A stretch of 64,000 nucleotides of DNA from positions 6,912,501 through 6,976,500 of the forward strand of contig NC_135553.1 in the NCBI RefSeq assembly GCF_964340395.1, in the 5' to 3' direction. The position numbers were made by a program, and so were the translations under genes. Each line of letters opens with the position of its first letter. The stretch's first letter is position 1. This stretch comes from Glandiceps talaboti. Taxonomy: Eukaryota > Hemichordata > Enteropneusta > Spengelidae. Below are positions 11,991 to 22,137 of this stretch, in pieces. The notes under the pieces were generated by a model that made no database searches, was not told where the DNA came from, and was given only the letters and a program-made list of their open reading frames with translations.

Positions 11991-14900
11991 GGTCTGTCTG
12001 TCCATCCCTCCCTCCATCCATCCATCCTTCCATCCATCAATCCATCCATCTACGACCTCACCCACCCATCCAATCCACCAACCAATACACACTCACTTAT
12101 ACATACCGGTACATCCATCCATCCTTCTATCCATCTACCCACCTATCTGCCCACCCACCCAGTCCATCCACCCATCTGTCCACCCACCCATCCATATTAT
12201 CCATCCATCCATCCATCCATCAATCCATCCATCCTTCCATCCATCCACCCACCCTTCTGTCCACCCACCCACCATTCTGTCCACCCACCCACCCACCCAC
12301 CCATACATCCATCCATTCTTCCTTCCATCCACCCATCTACCCACCCATCTGTCCACCCACCCACCCAGTCCATCCATCCATCCTTCTATCCACCCACCCA
12401 CCCATCCATCCATCCATCCATCCATCCATCCATCCATCCATCCATCCATCCTTCCTTCCTTCCATCCACCCATCTACCCACCCATCTGTCCACCCACCCA
12501 GTCCATCCATCCATCCATCCATCCATCCAGCAACTTTGATTACATTGTAGCTACTTGGTAATAGATTATTATAATAGATGAATTCACTATTGTTTCATAG
12601 GAGTGTCCGTCCAGTGCCTGTTAGGGGTAAAAGTGTTGGTAAATATCCACACATCAAAGATGACTATGAAGCAACAGGGATTCCTGGGATGTACTTTGCT
12701 GGCACCAATTCACATTCTGTAGATCATAAGAAATCGGCTGGTGGATTCATTCATGGCTTCCGATATACAGGTTAGTACAATGTATTTTTTCTCATTTTAG
12801 TGGGTTACTTATTGCAGGTCAAGTTGGTTATTTGGACAGGTCAATGAGTTATTTGGACAGGTCAATGAGTTATTTGGACAGGTCAGTGAGGTACTGGACA
12901 GGTTGAATTAGTTATTGAGGACAGGTCAGCGGGTTATTTGAACAGGTCAAGTTGGTTATTGTGGCAGATCAGTGGATAATTTGGGTCGGTCAATCTATGT
13001 CAAAAGGTTAATCATTGGACATTTTGGACAGTCTGCATGGTGACCACTTTGTATTTGCCATTTCAAGATATCAGTATATTGTTCAGTATGTGCCCACATC
13101 AGACACATATTGATAAAGCAGATCCAAATGTCTTTGTGGAAACTGAGTTTTCAGGTCAAAGAGACAGTTGATTCGATCTTTGGCTTTGTGGGTGCAGGCT
13201 CTGGGGTACAGGGTACAGGGTACAGGGTACAGGCCCTGGGGTACCACCGTACAGGCCAAGATAGAAGATCATTCTGGCAGATCTTACTTGCAAATTTTAC
13301 AAACACACTGAGCCATGCATTCTTCAATAGTCAACTATTAAATTGTAATCATACCGTCCCCTTGCCACTTGATTGAGAGTCAGCTTCAAGTTGTAATTTA
13401 CATTGCATGCTCAGAGTTTCTACAATCACAGCCAGAGCTTAATTTGCACTGAGCCTACTTGAAAATTGCAATTGTCATGTATCTATTTGGATCATTCTGT
13501 CAGATCCAGTTAGACACTGAAGAAGGACAAGTGATTTGTGGAAAAGTGGAAGACGAGAACTTGTGTATGAATCATGTTCCCATGCCATCAATGTCAGCTT
13601 GATACTCTAATATATAATATGTTCTTCTTATTATTATAACAGCAAGAGTCTTGCATAGACTACTAGAAAACCATAATCACCATGTCCCTTGGCCATCAGT
13701 ATCTGCCTCCAGTACTAATTTACTCAATCATATAATCAAACGAATAAATGAAGCATCGGGAACTTATCAGATGTTTGGAGTGCTTGGTGATGTCATTGTT
13801 CTCAGAGAGTAAGTATATGTGTCATAGGGGAACACCAATCCAGGAAATGAGGACATTTTCATAACGTTTGCATTTTCAGGACAGTCATCTCTTGATTTTA
13901 CATCATGATAAATTCATGATTGCCAAGAAATACCCAATTTAACTTGCTTCACGTTCGTTGTCCTGGCAGTGATCTCAATGTTACTTCACTGTTACCTCAT
14001 TAGAGTTAGCAGGTTTACATATGTACTAGATGGACAATACGTATTCATGACTTTTTATCTGAATGGAATAAGCACTTAGGAGTCATGAATATTTGTTCAT
14101 TTAATACATATGCATGTCTTCTGACTCCCATAAGGCAGTACTGGATCACTACCAAGACAGTCATAGAACAATGAATGTGAAACTAGTTTTATTTCTATCA
14201 GACTAAGTGTTTCTTGTCTATTACGCAAAATTTTTGAGATGTAAAATCATGAACTCAAAGTTTATGAAAATGCCATTATTTCTAGGAGTAGTATTCATAG
14301 TTTACTAGCCATAGCTATGAAGATATAGCCATCTTTTATTATATTTTTTTACCCATTCAGCATACTTTGAAAAGAACATCCTTTCTGTGTTATTTATTTA
14401 TTTGCCAGAGGTCGAAAAGAAAAGAAAATTTACATATCAAGTGAAGAAAATGAATTAGTTAAGTAAACACATTGGCAATGAAAAAAACAACAACAAAAAA
14501 CCCCAAACTTTTATTTTATATACTTCTGGCTCGACCACGAAAAAGGTTTGTTCAAACTAGACGGGTTTGTAGCCCAAGGAAAACATATACAGTAAAATGT
14601 ATACTTGTCACATTTAAAAGCCTTTCATCTGAAAATCAGTATTAAGAAACAGTAGAAAATTGGGCCACAAACCCAACTAGTTTGAACAAACTGTGAATTC
14701 ATCATAACACAGGGAAGATAACAGCATGAATTCAAAGTAATGACATTGCACAGAAATTATGATTGGCAAAATTAAAAGTTCAATGTAAAAAGCAACAGAA
14801 CTGTGTATATTAAAACTACACTTTCATTGCCATGGTTACAGGGATGGTACTCAATATGAATATTTTGAAGAATTTCCTGTCAAATTGATACCTGACTTCA

Positions 14901-15239
14901 AGGCAAAAACAGGGAAGGATGCAGAACAGATTATTGTGATTCTTATGGAATATGGCAAGAATTTCTCAGGTAGGGAAAGTCTTTTCAGATCAATACTACC
15001 CTGGAGTAGCAACATTTCACATTCTGTAATCAATTATTGATTTTACTGGACATTCTTCTCTATACAATGTGGATTGGACCATTGTGTTGCTCTGACTTTC
15101 CTTAGTTTTATAAAAATTTAATGATGCAATTATTGATGATGATACAGACAAAAAACTAGAGTTTGTGAACTCAGCAGGTTAAATATTCAATACTATATTA
15201 GTAATAGGGAATTGGAATCTAAGTTTACTGACACAATGT

Positions 15240-15273
<34 letters not shown>

Positions 15274-18200
15274 TATAAGTCTTTTCACTCATTAACATAG
15301 AATTTGCCTTGAAAATAAACTATTTAAACTTTTGCTGTTTATAATACTTTGTACAAGAAAACCCTATTAAATTAATTTTACAAAAATAGGATCACCTTAG
15401 AATTTTTTTAAATAGAGGTCAAAATGATATCAATAATTTAGTCATAGAATCCAATATGGCCACCGTATACTGTGTTAACTCTATAGGAAAATAGAATCCA
15501 ATATGGCCACCGTATACTGTGTTAACTCTATGGGAAAATAGAATCCAATATGGCCACCATATACTTTGTTAACTCTATGGGAAAATAGAATCCAATATGG
15601 CCACCGTATACTGTGTTAACTCTATTTCATAAGTTTGGAGAGAATTGATGTGAAGAACTTTGATTTTCAAGGAAATTTGTTCTACCTTAAAAACAGTGCT
15701 GGACAGTGCTAGAATTTAGTGGCAGAAGTTTTAACCAGACTTGGATTTATCCTTTTATTCAAACTCAAGTTATGTCATAATCAAGTCCATCCTTACTGAA
15801 AAGTTTATCATACCATATCACTGATACTTGTTTGTACTTATGATGATGTAATAATCAAAACATGAACTTCAAGGGCATGTAAATTTTTACATACACTTGT
15901 ACATGTGTTGATATGTAATATTGTACAAAGAAATGAGGCACTTGTATCCATTTGGAGCAGAGTTGAAAGCGAAGACATCATGGATGTTTACAATTTACAT
16001 TTAAATTTATCACATTACAGGTCCTGGTAAAGATCCCTTCCGTGGTGATAGAGCAACTGGAGAACCCATTGATGCCCATAATTCCAATTTCCTTCATCCA
16101 GTGTTCTACTATTATGACCACTTACCAACAAGTTAGTACTGTTAATAGTAAACACTTGAGTGAATGTCTTACCATATATTTGTCAGCCATCTTGGAAAAT
16201 GGCCACCATCTTGGATTTTCAAATGTTCAATCAGATGAATTTAAAACATATCTCACTAAGAATAATCTGTGCAAAGTTTCATGTTTGAACAATATCCTCT
16301 TTTGGCTGCTCCACTACATACCAGTGATAATAGTTATAATAATAATATAACTTTATTGCCATTTGCATAGAAATGCATCGGAAATTGGTTTTCCACACGC
16401 ACTCTTAAAAAGAGGTGAATAAAATTGAAAACAAAAGATTGGAAAGAAAACAACAATTGAAAAAAACGTAGCTCAGAAAATGCAAGTGAAAAGTAAAAGC
16501 TAAAGATAAAATTGATATAACACATCAAATGATACAAAACACACACGATGCTAAAAACATACAATATTGAGACAAACTTAAAACTAAAACAAATGGTAAA
16601 CGATCCTAGGACTGGTTTAAGATGTAAATCACATATTGATAAAAGTTCTTCTTAAAATGTTCTGATTTCGTTTTGATACTCCTGTACCGCCTACCCGAGG
16701 GTAACAGAGTTAAAAAAAAAATGAATGACTGGAATCCTTGATGATGGATGTAGCTTTGCGACTGATAGATTGAGTGTAAGGATGGTAAATTCTGTGCTGA
16801 TGATTCTCTTTTGCATTCCACTCATTGTTGGTGATGTTGTTAAACCAGATGGTGATGGCATATGTTAAAATACTCTCTATGACAATGCGATAAAAATTAC
16901 ATCATCTCAAAATATACATTGCATTATGGGTGATATGTGGTTGTATGTTGGTGAACCATTATCATTTCTTATGGTGTGAATGTGGGTGCTATTAAAGTTA
17001 GCACAGTTGTCAATGTGTTGGATTATTCTGTCATTTTCTATTTATCTATATACCAGCATAGTGAAATGTAAGATGTATAGTTGGTTTATGTCATGGATAT
17101 GCAGGGAAATAAATAAATAAAAAAATTGAAAAGTAACACAAAATAAATTTTTCTCAGATGACGGTCTGTAAGGTGTCTTTCATAAACATTTTGTTATTAT
17201 TTTTTTTTTGGTCTGAACATTTGTTGCTTTATTTTGCATTATTCTCCTTGGAACAGAACCTGAGATGAGAAAACTGAGTAAAATATTTGATACACTACCA
17301 AGACCTGCACTTATGCATCACATTGTTGAAGATTTCCTAACTTTATGGACAGCACCTAACAGGTAAGATAAATCTAGTACATGTATATGACAATGCCATT
17401 TCAGTTATGAAAAGACAAAAGATTTTATAATTTGGACACTAGGAGTGCTATTCAAGGAAGTGATGGTCACAATAGTTGAATACTGTTGGCCTCCTTTTTT
17501 GGACACTATGAGTGCTTAGTGCAGAAGCAGTAATTGTGTACTGTAAACCCCCTTTCTTGGAAAAAAAATGTCTCATCAGCATATTCACTTGTTTGTTTGA
17601 GATGATGTAATTTCTAGGAACTCACAGAATTAATTCTTTATGTGTTCTGTTGACTGCTTCTTGTACAACCATGTGTGGCTGACTGAAGTCTTAACCCTCA
17701 TTTCAACTAATGAGGTTCATCCCATTTCCTTGAAATGGAAATGCCCTTTTGGGACACTTCTTTAAAAAAATAGTGTATGCAAGCTATAAAACACCATAAT
17801 AGTTGAAAAACTTTTTACTGGAAAACCTGAGTTGTGAAAATTTCGACCCTTTCTCAGTAGTGCTGTTATCCATACAAACATTATGACATACATATCAGGG
17901 TTGCGACATCATCGTAGAAGTAGAAACAAGTGCTGACTATTACCATAGACAAAAGAGGGTAATACAGTAAGATATATTTTCCATATACTTTTCTTCTGTA
18001 CATTCTCCATCATATATTCTTCTTGTGTACATTGCATTGTTTTGTTTTTGCAATACTCAGACGAGCAGTAATGCTCAAGGTAAATAAATGGATTGAATTT
18101 AATATTACACAATGAAAACAGTTACCATGACAATGGTGATAATCGAAAGTATTTGAATCTATTACAGTCATATCCTGCCTCTGAGGAGATATCTAGAAAC

Positions 18201-18375
18201 AGTGACTGGACAGGACCTGCGTAGTTTTTATCGAGAAGAATGCTTTGCACTCGCCATGACCAGCAGAGAACTGCCTCTGAGTTGTCAGGTATATGAAGAC
18301 AAGATGTCTGTGTCTGGTACAAAAATGGCCAAAGTCAACAATGCACTGACTGGAGTAGTTTCAATAGGCATGTAA
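3581..18375 (+). CDS. FOXRED2: FOXRED2 / ERFAD orthologue, ER-associated flavoprotein, ten coding exons
   Basis: Coding exons are 3581-3906, 4763-4951, 8681-8932, 11286-11540, 12601-12770, 13643-13808, 14842-14969, 16021-16131, 17257-17362 and 18168-18375. Every junction has GT/AG and a matching phase, giving 636 residues (human FOXRED2 is about 680). The protein has a cleavable signal peptide (about 1-18). The FAD Rossmann motif GAGPGG is at 34-39, followed by the family block [17 protein letters not shown]. An STGIS turn is near 177-181, the NAD(P)H motif GRGNSA is at 216-221, and the FAD-closing segment [16 protein letters not shown] starts near 375. In vertebrates this protein acts in the ER lumen with OS9/SEL1L and ERdj5 in ER-associated degradation. 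The identification rests on near-identical blocks over the full length and is secure. One oddity is that the reading ends VSIGM, without the KEEL-type ER-retrieval tail known for human ERFAD. Confidence 0.95.
4111..4257. repeat. Palindromic MITE-like element, family B copy 1 (FOXRED2 intron 1)
   Basis: The arms run about 50 bases. The left arm from 4111 includes ttcagccagaaaatactcat and the right arm to 4257 includes atgagtattttccatggctg. Both arms end in gatat/atatc, and the spacer is about 40 bases. Diverged copies are at 9591-9718 and 34633-34740. Confidence 0.75.
4763..4951 (+). CDS. FOXRED2: FOXRED2 coding exon 2
   Basis: Encodes [20 protein letters not shown] and the following beta-rich segment of the FAD domain. 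The acceptor is ctcggtag and the donor is TGTCG|GTAAGT. Phase is 2 on both sides. Confidence 0.92.
6395..6515. repeat. Short palindromic element, family C copy 1
   Basis: Contains ccgacattcatgcca near the left and aacacgacatacatcttaca near the right. The same two blocks, in the same order, occur at 35519-35612 with cleaner inverted arms, and a shorter relative is at 38260-38366. Confidence 0.55.
6783..6895. repeat. Short palindromic element, family D copy 1
   Basis: The right end reads catctactggtg...catagccaggcaataagtg. It matches the right arm of the better preserved copy at 34176-34302 (tctactattgccctcacagc, then caggcaata). Confidence 0.55.
8681..8932 (+). CDS. FOXRED2: FOXRED2 coding exon 3
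   Basis: Encodes [12 protein letters not shown], the [11 protein letters not shown] segment and the NAD(P)H-binding [10 protein letters not shown], ending in HYVGDLR. The acceptor is ttaatttcag. Entry and exit phases are both 2. Confidence 0.95.
9591..9718. repeat. Palindromic MITE-like element, family B copy 2 (FOXRED2 intron 3)
   Basis: Shares tcaagtattttccagctgaa, tgaagaaaaatattgg and the central cactatgagtcactagtg block with the copy at 4111-4257. The left arm is more decayed. Confidence 0.6.
10570..10640. repeat. Cluster of ATTTGCATA motifs
   Basis: Three spaced variants of tttgcatat/tagcatata lie within 70 bases. Similar clusters are at 1-80 and 18661-18705. The motif contains the octamer ATTTGCAT. 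It could be POU-type binding or only AT-rich simple sequence. Confidence 0.35.
11286..11540 (+). CDS. FOXRED2: FOXRED2 coding exon 4
   Basis: Encodes [17 protein letters not shown], an acidic/serine-rich insert, then [18 protein letters not shown]. These match the conserved human blocks. The acceptor is tgtacatttcag and the donor GA|GTGAGT. Confidence 0.95.
11541..12600 (+). other. FOXRED2 intron 4, mostly simple repeat
   Basis: Roughly two thirds of this 1.06 kb intron is the compound microsatellite described separately. The acceptor tgtttcatag ends at 12600. Confidence 0.8.
11846..12532. repeat. Compound tetranucleotide microsatellite (TGTC)n then (CATC/CACC)n
   Basis: A (CTGT)n tract from 11846 to about 12003, with a short interruption near 11870-11906, passes into about 530 bases of CCAT/CCAC/CCTT units. 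All six frames stay open here, which produces spurious VCLS, RQTD, HPSI and DGWM polypeptides. None of these is a gene. Confidence 0.95.
12601..12770 (+). CDS. FOXRED2: FOXRED2 coding exon 5
   Basis: Encodes [16 protein letters not shown] and [18 protein letters not shown], the segment that closes the FAD site. Entry is phase 2, and the donor ACAG|GTTAGT gives exit phase 1. Confidence 0.95.
12820..12990. repeat. Degenerate minisatellite, about 21-bp unit
   Basis: Six to eight imperfect copies of gttatttggacaggtcaatg follow one another and decay towards the right end. It lies in FOXRED2 intron 5. Confidence 0.8.
13202..13233. repeat. Short hexa/heptanucleotide repeat (GGGTACA)n
   Basis: Four consecutive ggtacag units lie in FOXRED2 intron 5. 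Confidence 0.8.
13643..13808 (+). CDS. FOXRED2: FOXRED2 coding exon 6
   Basis: Encodes [18 protein letters not shown] and [18 protein letters not shown], conserved with vertebrate FOXRED2. Entry phase is 1, exit phase 2. Confidence 0.94.
13843..14286. mobile_element. MITE-like element, family E (FOXRED2 intron 6)
   Basis: The left end reads ccaggaaatgaggacatttt, cataa and later ttgattttacatcatga. The right end is its inverted counterpart (gtaaaatcatgaactcaaag, then tgaaaatgccattatttc). This is about 440 bases between inverted termini. Related sequence is at 26257-26318 (inverted) and 43205-43623. Confidence 0.6.
14543..14693. repeat. Palindromic element with about 33-bp arms (FOXRED2 intron 6)
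   Basis: The left arm (ggtttgttcaaactagacgg, then gtttgtagccca) is matched inverted by tgggccacaaaccc and aactagtttgaacaaact at 14660-14692, with about 82 bases between. It is a foldback, MITE-like structure. Confidence 0.7.
14842..14969 (+). CDS. FOXRED2: FOXRED2 coding exon 7
   Basis: Encodes [15 protein letters not shown] and [11 protein letters not shown]-type residues ([12 protein letters not shown]), matching the human YLEEFP and IMEYGRNFSG blocks. Entry phase 2, exit phase 1. Confidence 0.94.
15242..15271. repeat. (AT)n microsatellite
   Basis: About 15 uninterrupted AT units lie in FOXRED2 intron 7. Confidence 0.9.
15446..15628. repeat. Minisatellite, four copies of a 47-bp unit
   Basis: The unit begins agaatccaatatggccaccg at 15446, 15493, 15540 and 15587, an exact period of 47. 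Copies 1, 2 and 4 are nearly identical. Copy 3 has two substitutions in the central part. Confidence 0.95.
16021..16131 (+). CDS. FOXRED2: FOXRED2 coding exon 8
   Basis: Encodes [16 protein letters not shown] and [15 protein letters not shown], matching human SNFLHPVIYYYRRLPT. Entry and exit phases are both 1. Confidence 0.94.
16349..17060. mobile_element. Probable degenerate interspersed repeat (FOXRED2 intron 8)
   Basis: Starts after a taataataataa tract with ctttattgccatttgca and ttggttttccacacgc. Further on it contains a block whose translation reads [11 protein letters not shown]. It looks like a decayed transposon tail of a type common in invertebrate introns. I could not assign a superfamily, and the ends are estimates. 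Confidence 0.35.
17257..17362 (+). CDS. FOXRED2: FOXRED2 coding exon 9
   Basis: Encodes [17 protein letters not shown] and [15 protein letters not shown], matching the human [20 protein letters not shown] segment. Entry phase 1, exit phase 2. Confidence 0.94.
18168..18375 (+). CDS. FOXRED2: FOXRED2 coding exon 10 (terminal in this reading)
   Basis: Encodes [20 protein letters not shown], then ELPLSCQ, and continues to TAA at 18373-18375. Up to SCQ it follows human FOXRED2. The last 30 residues do not, and they lack an ER-retrieval tetrapeptide. A usable donor (CAG|GTATAT) at 18288/18289 falls exactly where the similarity ends, so the real last exon may lie downstream. Confidence 0.85.
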
Positions 18376-20768
18376 TACCTGTAGTCTGTGTGTGTATGTG
18401 TGGAGATACAGAAATGATACATTATGGCAAAGAGTCTAATTTTTTTCACAACTGATAATTTTGGTTTTTGATATTGGGCAAAGATTATGGCTGCAGACAA
18501 CAGCAAATTTGGCATAAAACGTGATATAAAAGTTAATGACTTTCAGTGATGAGGGTGGGCTAATCATGTGTTGCCTATTTAGATCCAGTACCATACTTCA
18601 AGCCAGCCTAGCCTTGAAATGTACGTAACTCGCATGTCATTGTCCAGAACAAATGTCAATCACATTTTATTTGCATAATAATTTGCATTTCATTTGCATG
18701 TTCTTAAAATTATTTGTATACTCGTCTCATAGCACAAAACAAAAAGCATTCACCTGATAAAACTTTTGTTTGATTTTTGACAAGCATAATGAGTGTCAAG
18801 GTCTGTGAATGATTTTGATATAATTTGTACATACTTGTAATCAGTAGATTAGGATGAATTTGATAGAACTGTCGGGTTCGTGGGGATGAATTTCAGCTTT
18901 GTCAGTAAGGACATTTACAACAAATATTTATGCACCTGGCTGCTAACTCACATTATTTCACATAATATTGCTATTTAAGAAAATAATTGTCTTATTTTAA
19001 ATAAGGCATTAAGCAGTTCATTGAAATGTTATTATATTTTTTTCTTTCATATATTGTTTGGAGTCTGTGATGTTTAAACGACCATTTTGTCTTGCCACTA
19101 AGATTTTATGATAATACGTTTCTATTCTATTACTGTTCACAAATTTTCTCAGTGTATTTTCTTTATTTAATTCCAGTTTTTTTTTTCTGGTAGGAGATTG
19201 AGAACGACAAAATCGATTGATTACCACTTTTTGAGTATAAATCCAATTGTCAGCCAATCCCTTACTTGCCAAATTACTACAAAAACAAAGGTTGACGTAT
19301 TTTTCTGAATATGGTTTACTCTCTTACTAAAAGTTACTGCAAAATACAGTCACAATATTTTCTTACTACTGTGAACAGAAAATGCGATATTTTCCAATGT
19401 ATGGCAGCTTTAGTACCACAAAATTGAGTGATTTTAGAGTTTTAGGGGTAATTATTCTAGAAATGGTGTGAATGCTGTTTTTTAAGAGTCTGACAACTCA
19501 AAAGTGGATGGATTGATTAGATATGGATATTTATTTAGGATTTATCATTTTTAAGATAGTGGAAATAGTAATTTATATATTATTCCACCAGTTTTGGAGA
19601 AAGACATTAACGCAAAATAAATAAATTATTGTGTGATTAAGGTCCGAAGTAGACGGATCAAAATGTCATTTATTACCAATTTATCGTTCCAAAGTAACTA
19701 TATTTTACTACACATCAACCAAGTCCATGTTTGTAACTGACTGACTGCAAAAAAAAATGTGTTATTGTACATAAAAGACATAAATGTAATGGTTAATATT
19801 ACATTTATAGATTTTATTACATTTATGGGTGATACAAAGGCAAGTAAATCAAACTATTTATGCACTGTAGTATTTCAACATGTTCAATGTATGAGAAAGT
19901 GACACATACAGCTATTACTGGATGCATTAGTTTTCTAAGGTGTCATGTAGGGATTAATTGCGTTTACTCAATTTATTTACAAATTATTTCCCTGTATTTG
20001 AATACAATGACAAACTTTTTACACATTTTTCATTTTTTTTGAAATTTATTGAGATGCAAACATGGACTTGGAAACAACATAAAAACATAGTAAAGTTGAT
20101 TTATTCTTGAATAATCCAAACTAAATACCTATTTCTCATCCATATGGCCACTTCAACGTAAGGTGGGCGATTAGGTCCCAAGAATAAATCAACCTGCAAG
20201 TATATACAGTGAACCAGTGGATCATAGCTAAGGATAGTGAAACTTGAGATTGCTCCTGCAGTGTTTTATGCTGGCAGTTTGTTAAAGGCCTCATGATACA
20301 TAGTATACTATATGTATTGTCAAATTTTACAACTGTAAACAGGTGTACTGTGCACTTTAAAACAGACACCAGATTATAAAATAATATACAGTTGTCACTG
20401 AACAAAAATTAGAATCAAAATGAGATGAAGTGTATTTTACATTGCGATATTTTACACCGTAAAAATTCTAACATTGACTGTCGATGTAAACATTACAGTC
20501 TGTTATTTAACTTATAGATTCTATATTTATATCAGCCATAGTTCTTACTACAATTCCATATTTTCTGGAGTCGGTGAAGTGACCCCCCTATATAGTGGTA
20601 GAATTTCACAACCAGCAAGTGCCTTTTTTAGATGCCTTGACTATTTTATCTGTACATTGTGGAAGTTTGACTGGGTTTATTTGTATGGATTATATTATTC
20701 AACGAAATAAAGCAGAACATTATCTTCACATAATGGCTCAATATTTTTATCACTGTTCTGTGTGTACG

Positions 20769-20785
20769 CGCGTATGTGTGTGTGT

Positions 20786-20831
<46 letters not shown>
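20769..20831. repeat. (GT)n microsatellite
   Basis: About 60 bases of GT with a TATG interruption near 20788. The minus strand reads as poly-Thr-His, an artefact. Confidence 0.95.
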
Positions 20832-20834
<3 letters not shown>

Positions 20835-21206
20835 GTTCAACAGTTAACCTTTCATGTAGCTTATAACCCTTTGCTTGGGTGATTGTGACATGTTGTCTCG
20901 CCTCCATACTCAGCAATATGCCACATAATTCAGTATTCAAATCTAAAAGAGATATTATCCTTCATGCAGTAATGACTCCACTCAATGTCATAGAGTGATG
21001 ATAAATATAGCTGAATTAATCAGAAAATGTTTCACTTAGTGTCAGTTAAAATATTCAAACACATACATGTACTTCATTTTATCATGTGCATGATGTGGTA
21101 AACTCTCAAAACTTCCATTGTACAAAATGACTTCTATTGTCCTATGTATAACAAGTTACAAACTTGACAGTTGTCAAACTCATATAAATGAAAATATGTA
21201 AATGTA

Positions 21207-21335
21207 CATACATACATACATACAGCCAGACAGACAGAGACATACATACATACATACATACATACATACATACATACATACAGACAGACAGACAGACAGA
21301 TAGACAGACAGACAGAGACAGACAGACAGACACAT
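21207..21335. repeat. (CATA)n / (CAGA)n compound microsatellite
   Basis: Blocks of CATA, CAGA, CATA and CAGA units follow in turn, the last with tagaca and gagaca variants. Confidence 0.95.
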
Positions 21336-21487
21336 ATATATACACACAATAGATATTTACATACATACATAGTGGCAACCATAACTGGTGCACTTTGTCA
21401 CATCACTACCTCAACAATAAAAATAGGTCATTTAAATGTCACAATTTTGAAAGCCTAATATAATGTCCTCCCTCTCTCTCTTCCTAG

Positions 21488-21570
21488 TTCCTGATGAATC
21501 TATTTGAGAACATAATGTTACTGTGTTCAAAAAAGTTACAACAATCTACACTGCTTTGTAAATAAAAATA
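21488..21570 (+). other. Candidate alternative FOXRED2 terminal exon
   Basis: A strong pyrimidine tract and acceptor (ccctctctctcttcctag) end at 21487. Joined to the donor at 18289 in phase 0 it would add FLMNLFENIMLLCSKKLQ, then QSTLLCK and a stop that overlaps AATAAA at 21561-21566. It does not end in a KDEL-like signal either, so this is speculative. Confidence 0.2.
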
Positions 21571-21828
21571 GGTAAATGTGTGCATGGTATGCTGTCAAGA
21601 TTTGAAGAAAACAAGAAGGTAGGTATGTTATTACAAAGTGACCTGCACTGTGTCATAACTTAGATAATGAATGGAGTTTGGTAAGTTGGTTGTTGATTGG
21701 TCAGAACGCTTCTACATGAGCCAATCAGAATAACCCATCTTAAAAACCTGTAATTGCTTAGTAACAATTCATCAGTCATTGATCACCAGATTTAATTTAG
21801 GCAGAATTACGAAATCTCAACCCATCTT

Positions 21829-22061
21829 TCATGGAAGGAAAAGTGTGTAATTAGGTCTTGATTCCGAATAATCCCAGCTGCAATTATTCCATAAATGTTG
21901 GTCAAAGTAGAATGGATATCTTTTACAATTGTTATCAAGTCCACAATCATCTTGACAAGTGTTCTCCCACCATCTATTGAAAGTTTTGACTTCACTGGCT
22001 GTACATGTACTGTAGCCATGTCTTGTCCAGTAACCTGCATCCAGATCATCATTGCTCTCTC
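21829..22061 (-). CDS. Cys-rich secreted protein, exon 3 (terminal)
   Basis: Encodes residues 81-157, with five of the eight mature cysteines (C100, C116, C120, C126, C141), and stops at 21829. The NNCSW and PNYT sequons are here. Confidence 0.7.
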
Positions 22062-22094
22062 CTGTAATCATGAAAAGAGCAATCAGTTAATCAG

Positions 22095-22137
<43 letters not shown>

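Larger units (their letters stand above)
18376..21828. other. FOXRED2 3' region and spacer to the next gene
   Basis: No complete gene is seen. It contains an ATTTGCATA cluster (18661-18705), AATAAA at about 19617 and 20705, a (GT)n tract (20769-20831), a CATA/CAGA tract (21207-21335), and a candidate alternative FOXRED2 last exon (21488-21570). Confidence 0.65.

Noticed and set aside
11765-12561. Several long frames of VCLS, RQTD, HPSI and DGWM repeats
   Set aside because: Products of a four-base microsatellite that leaves all frames open.
16042-16350. 102-codon plus frame starting inside FOXRED2 exon 8
   Set aside because: It is in a different frame from the conserved GPGKDPF...DHLPT reading and runs into the intron.
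21209-21335. CRISPR-like array of short repeats
   Set aside because: Pure microsatellite units without unique spacers, in a eukaryotic genome.
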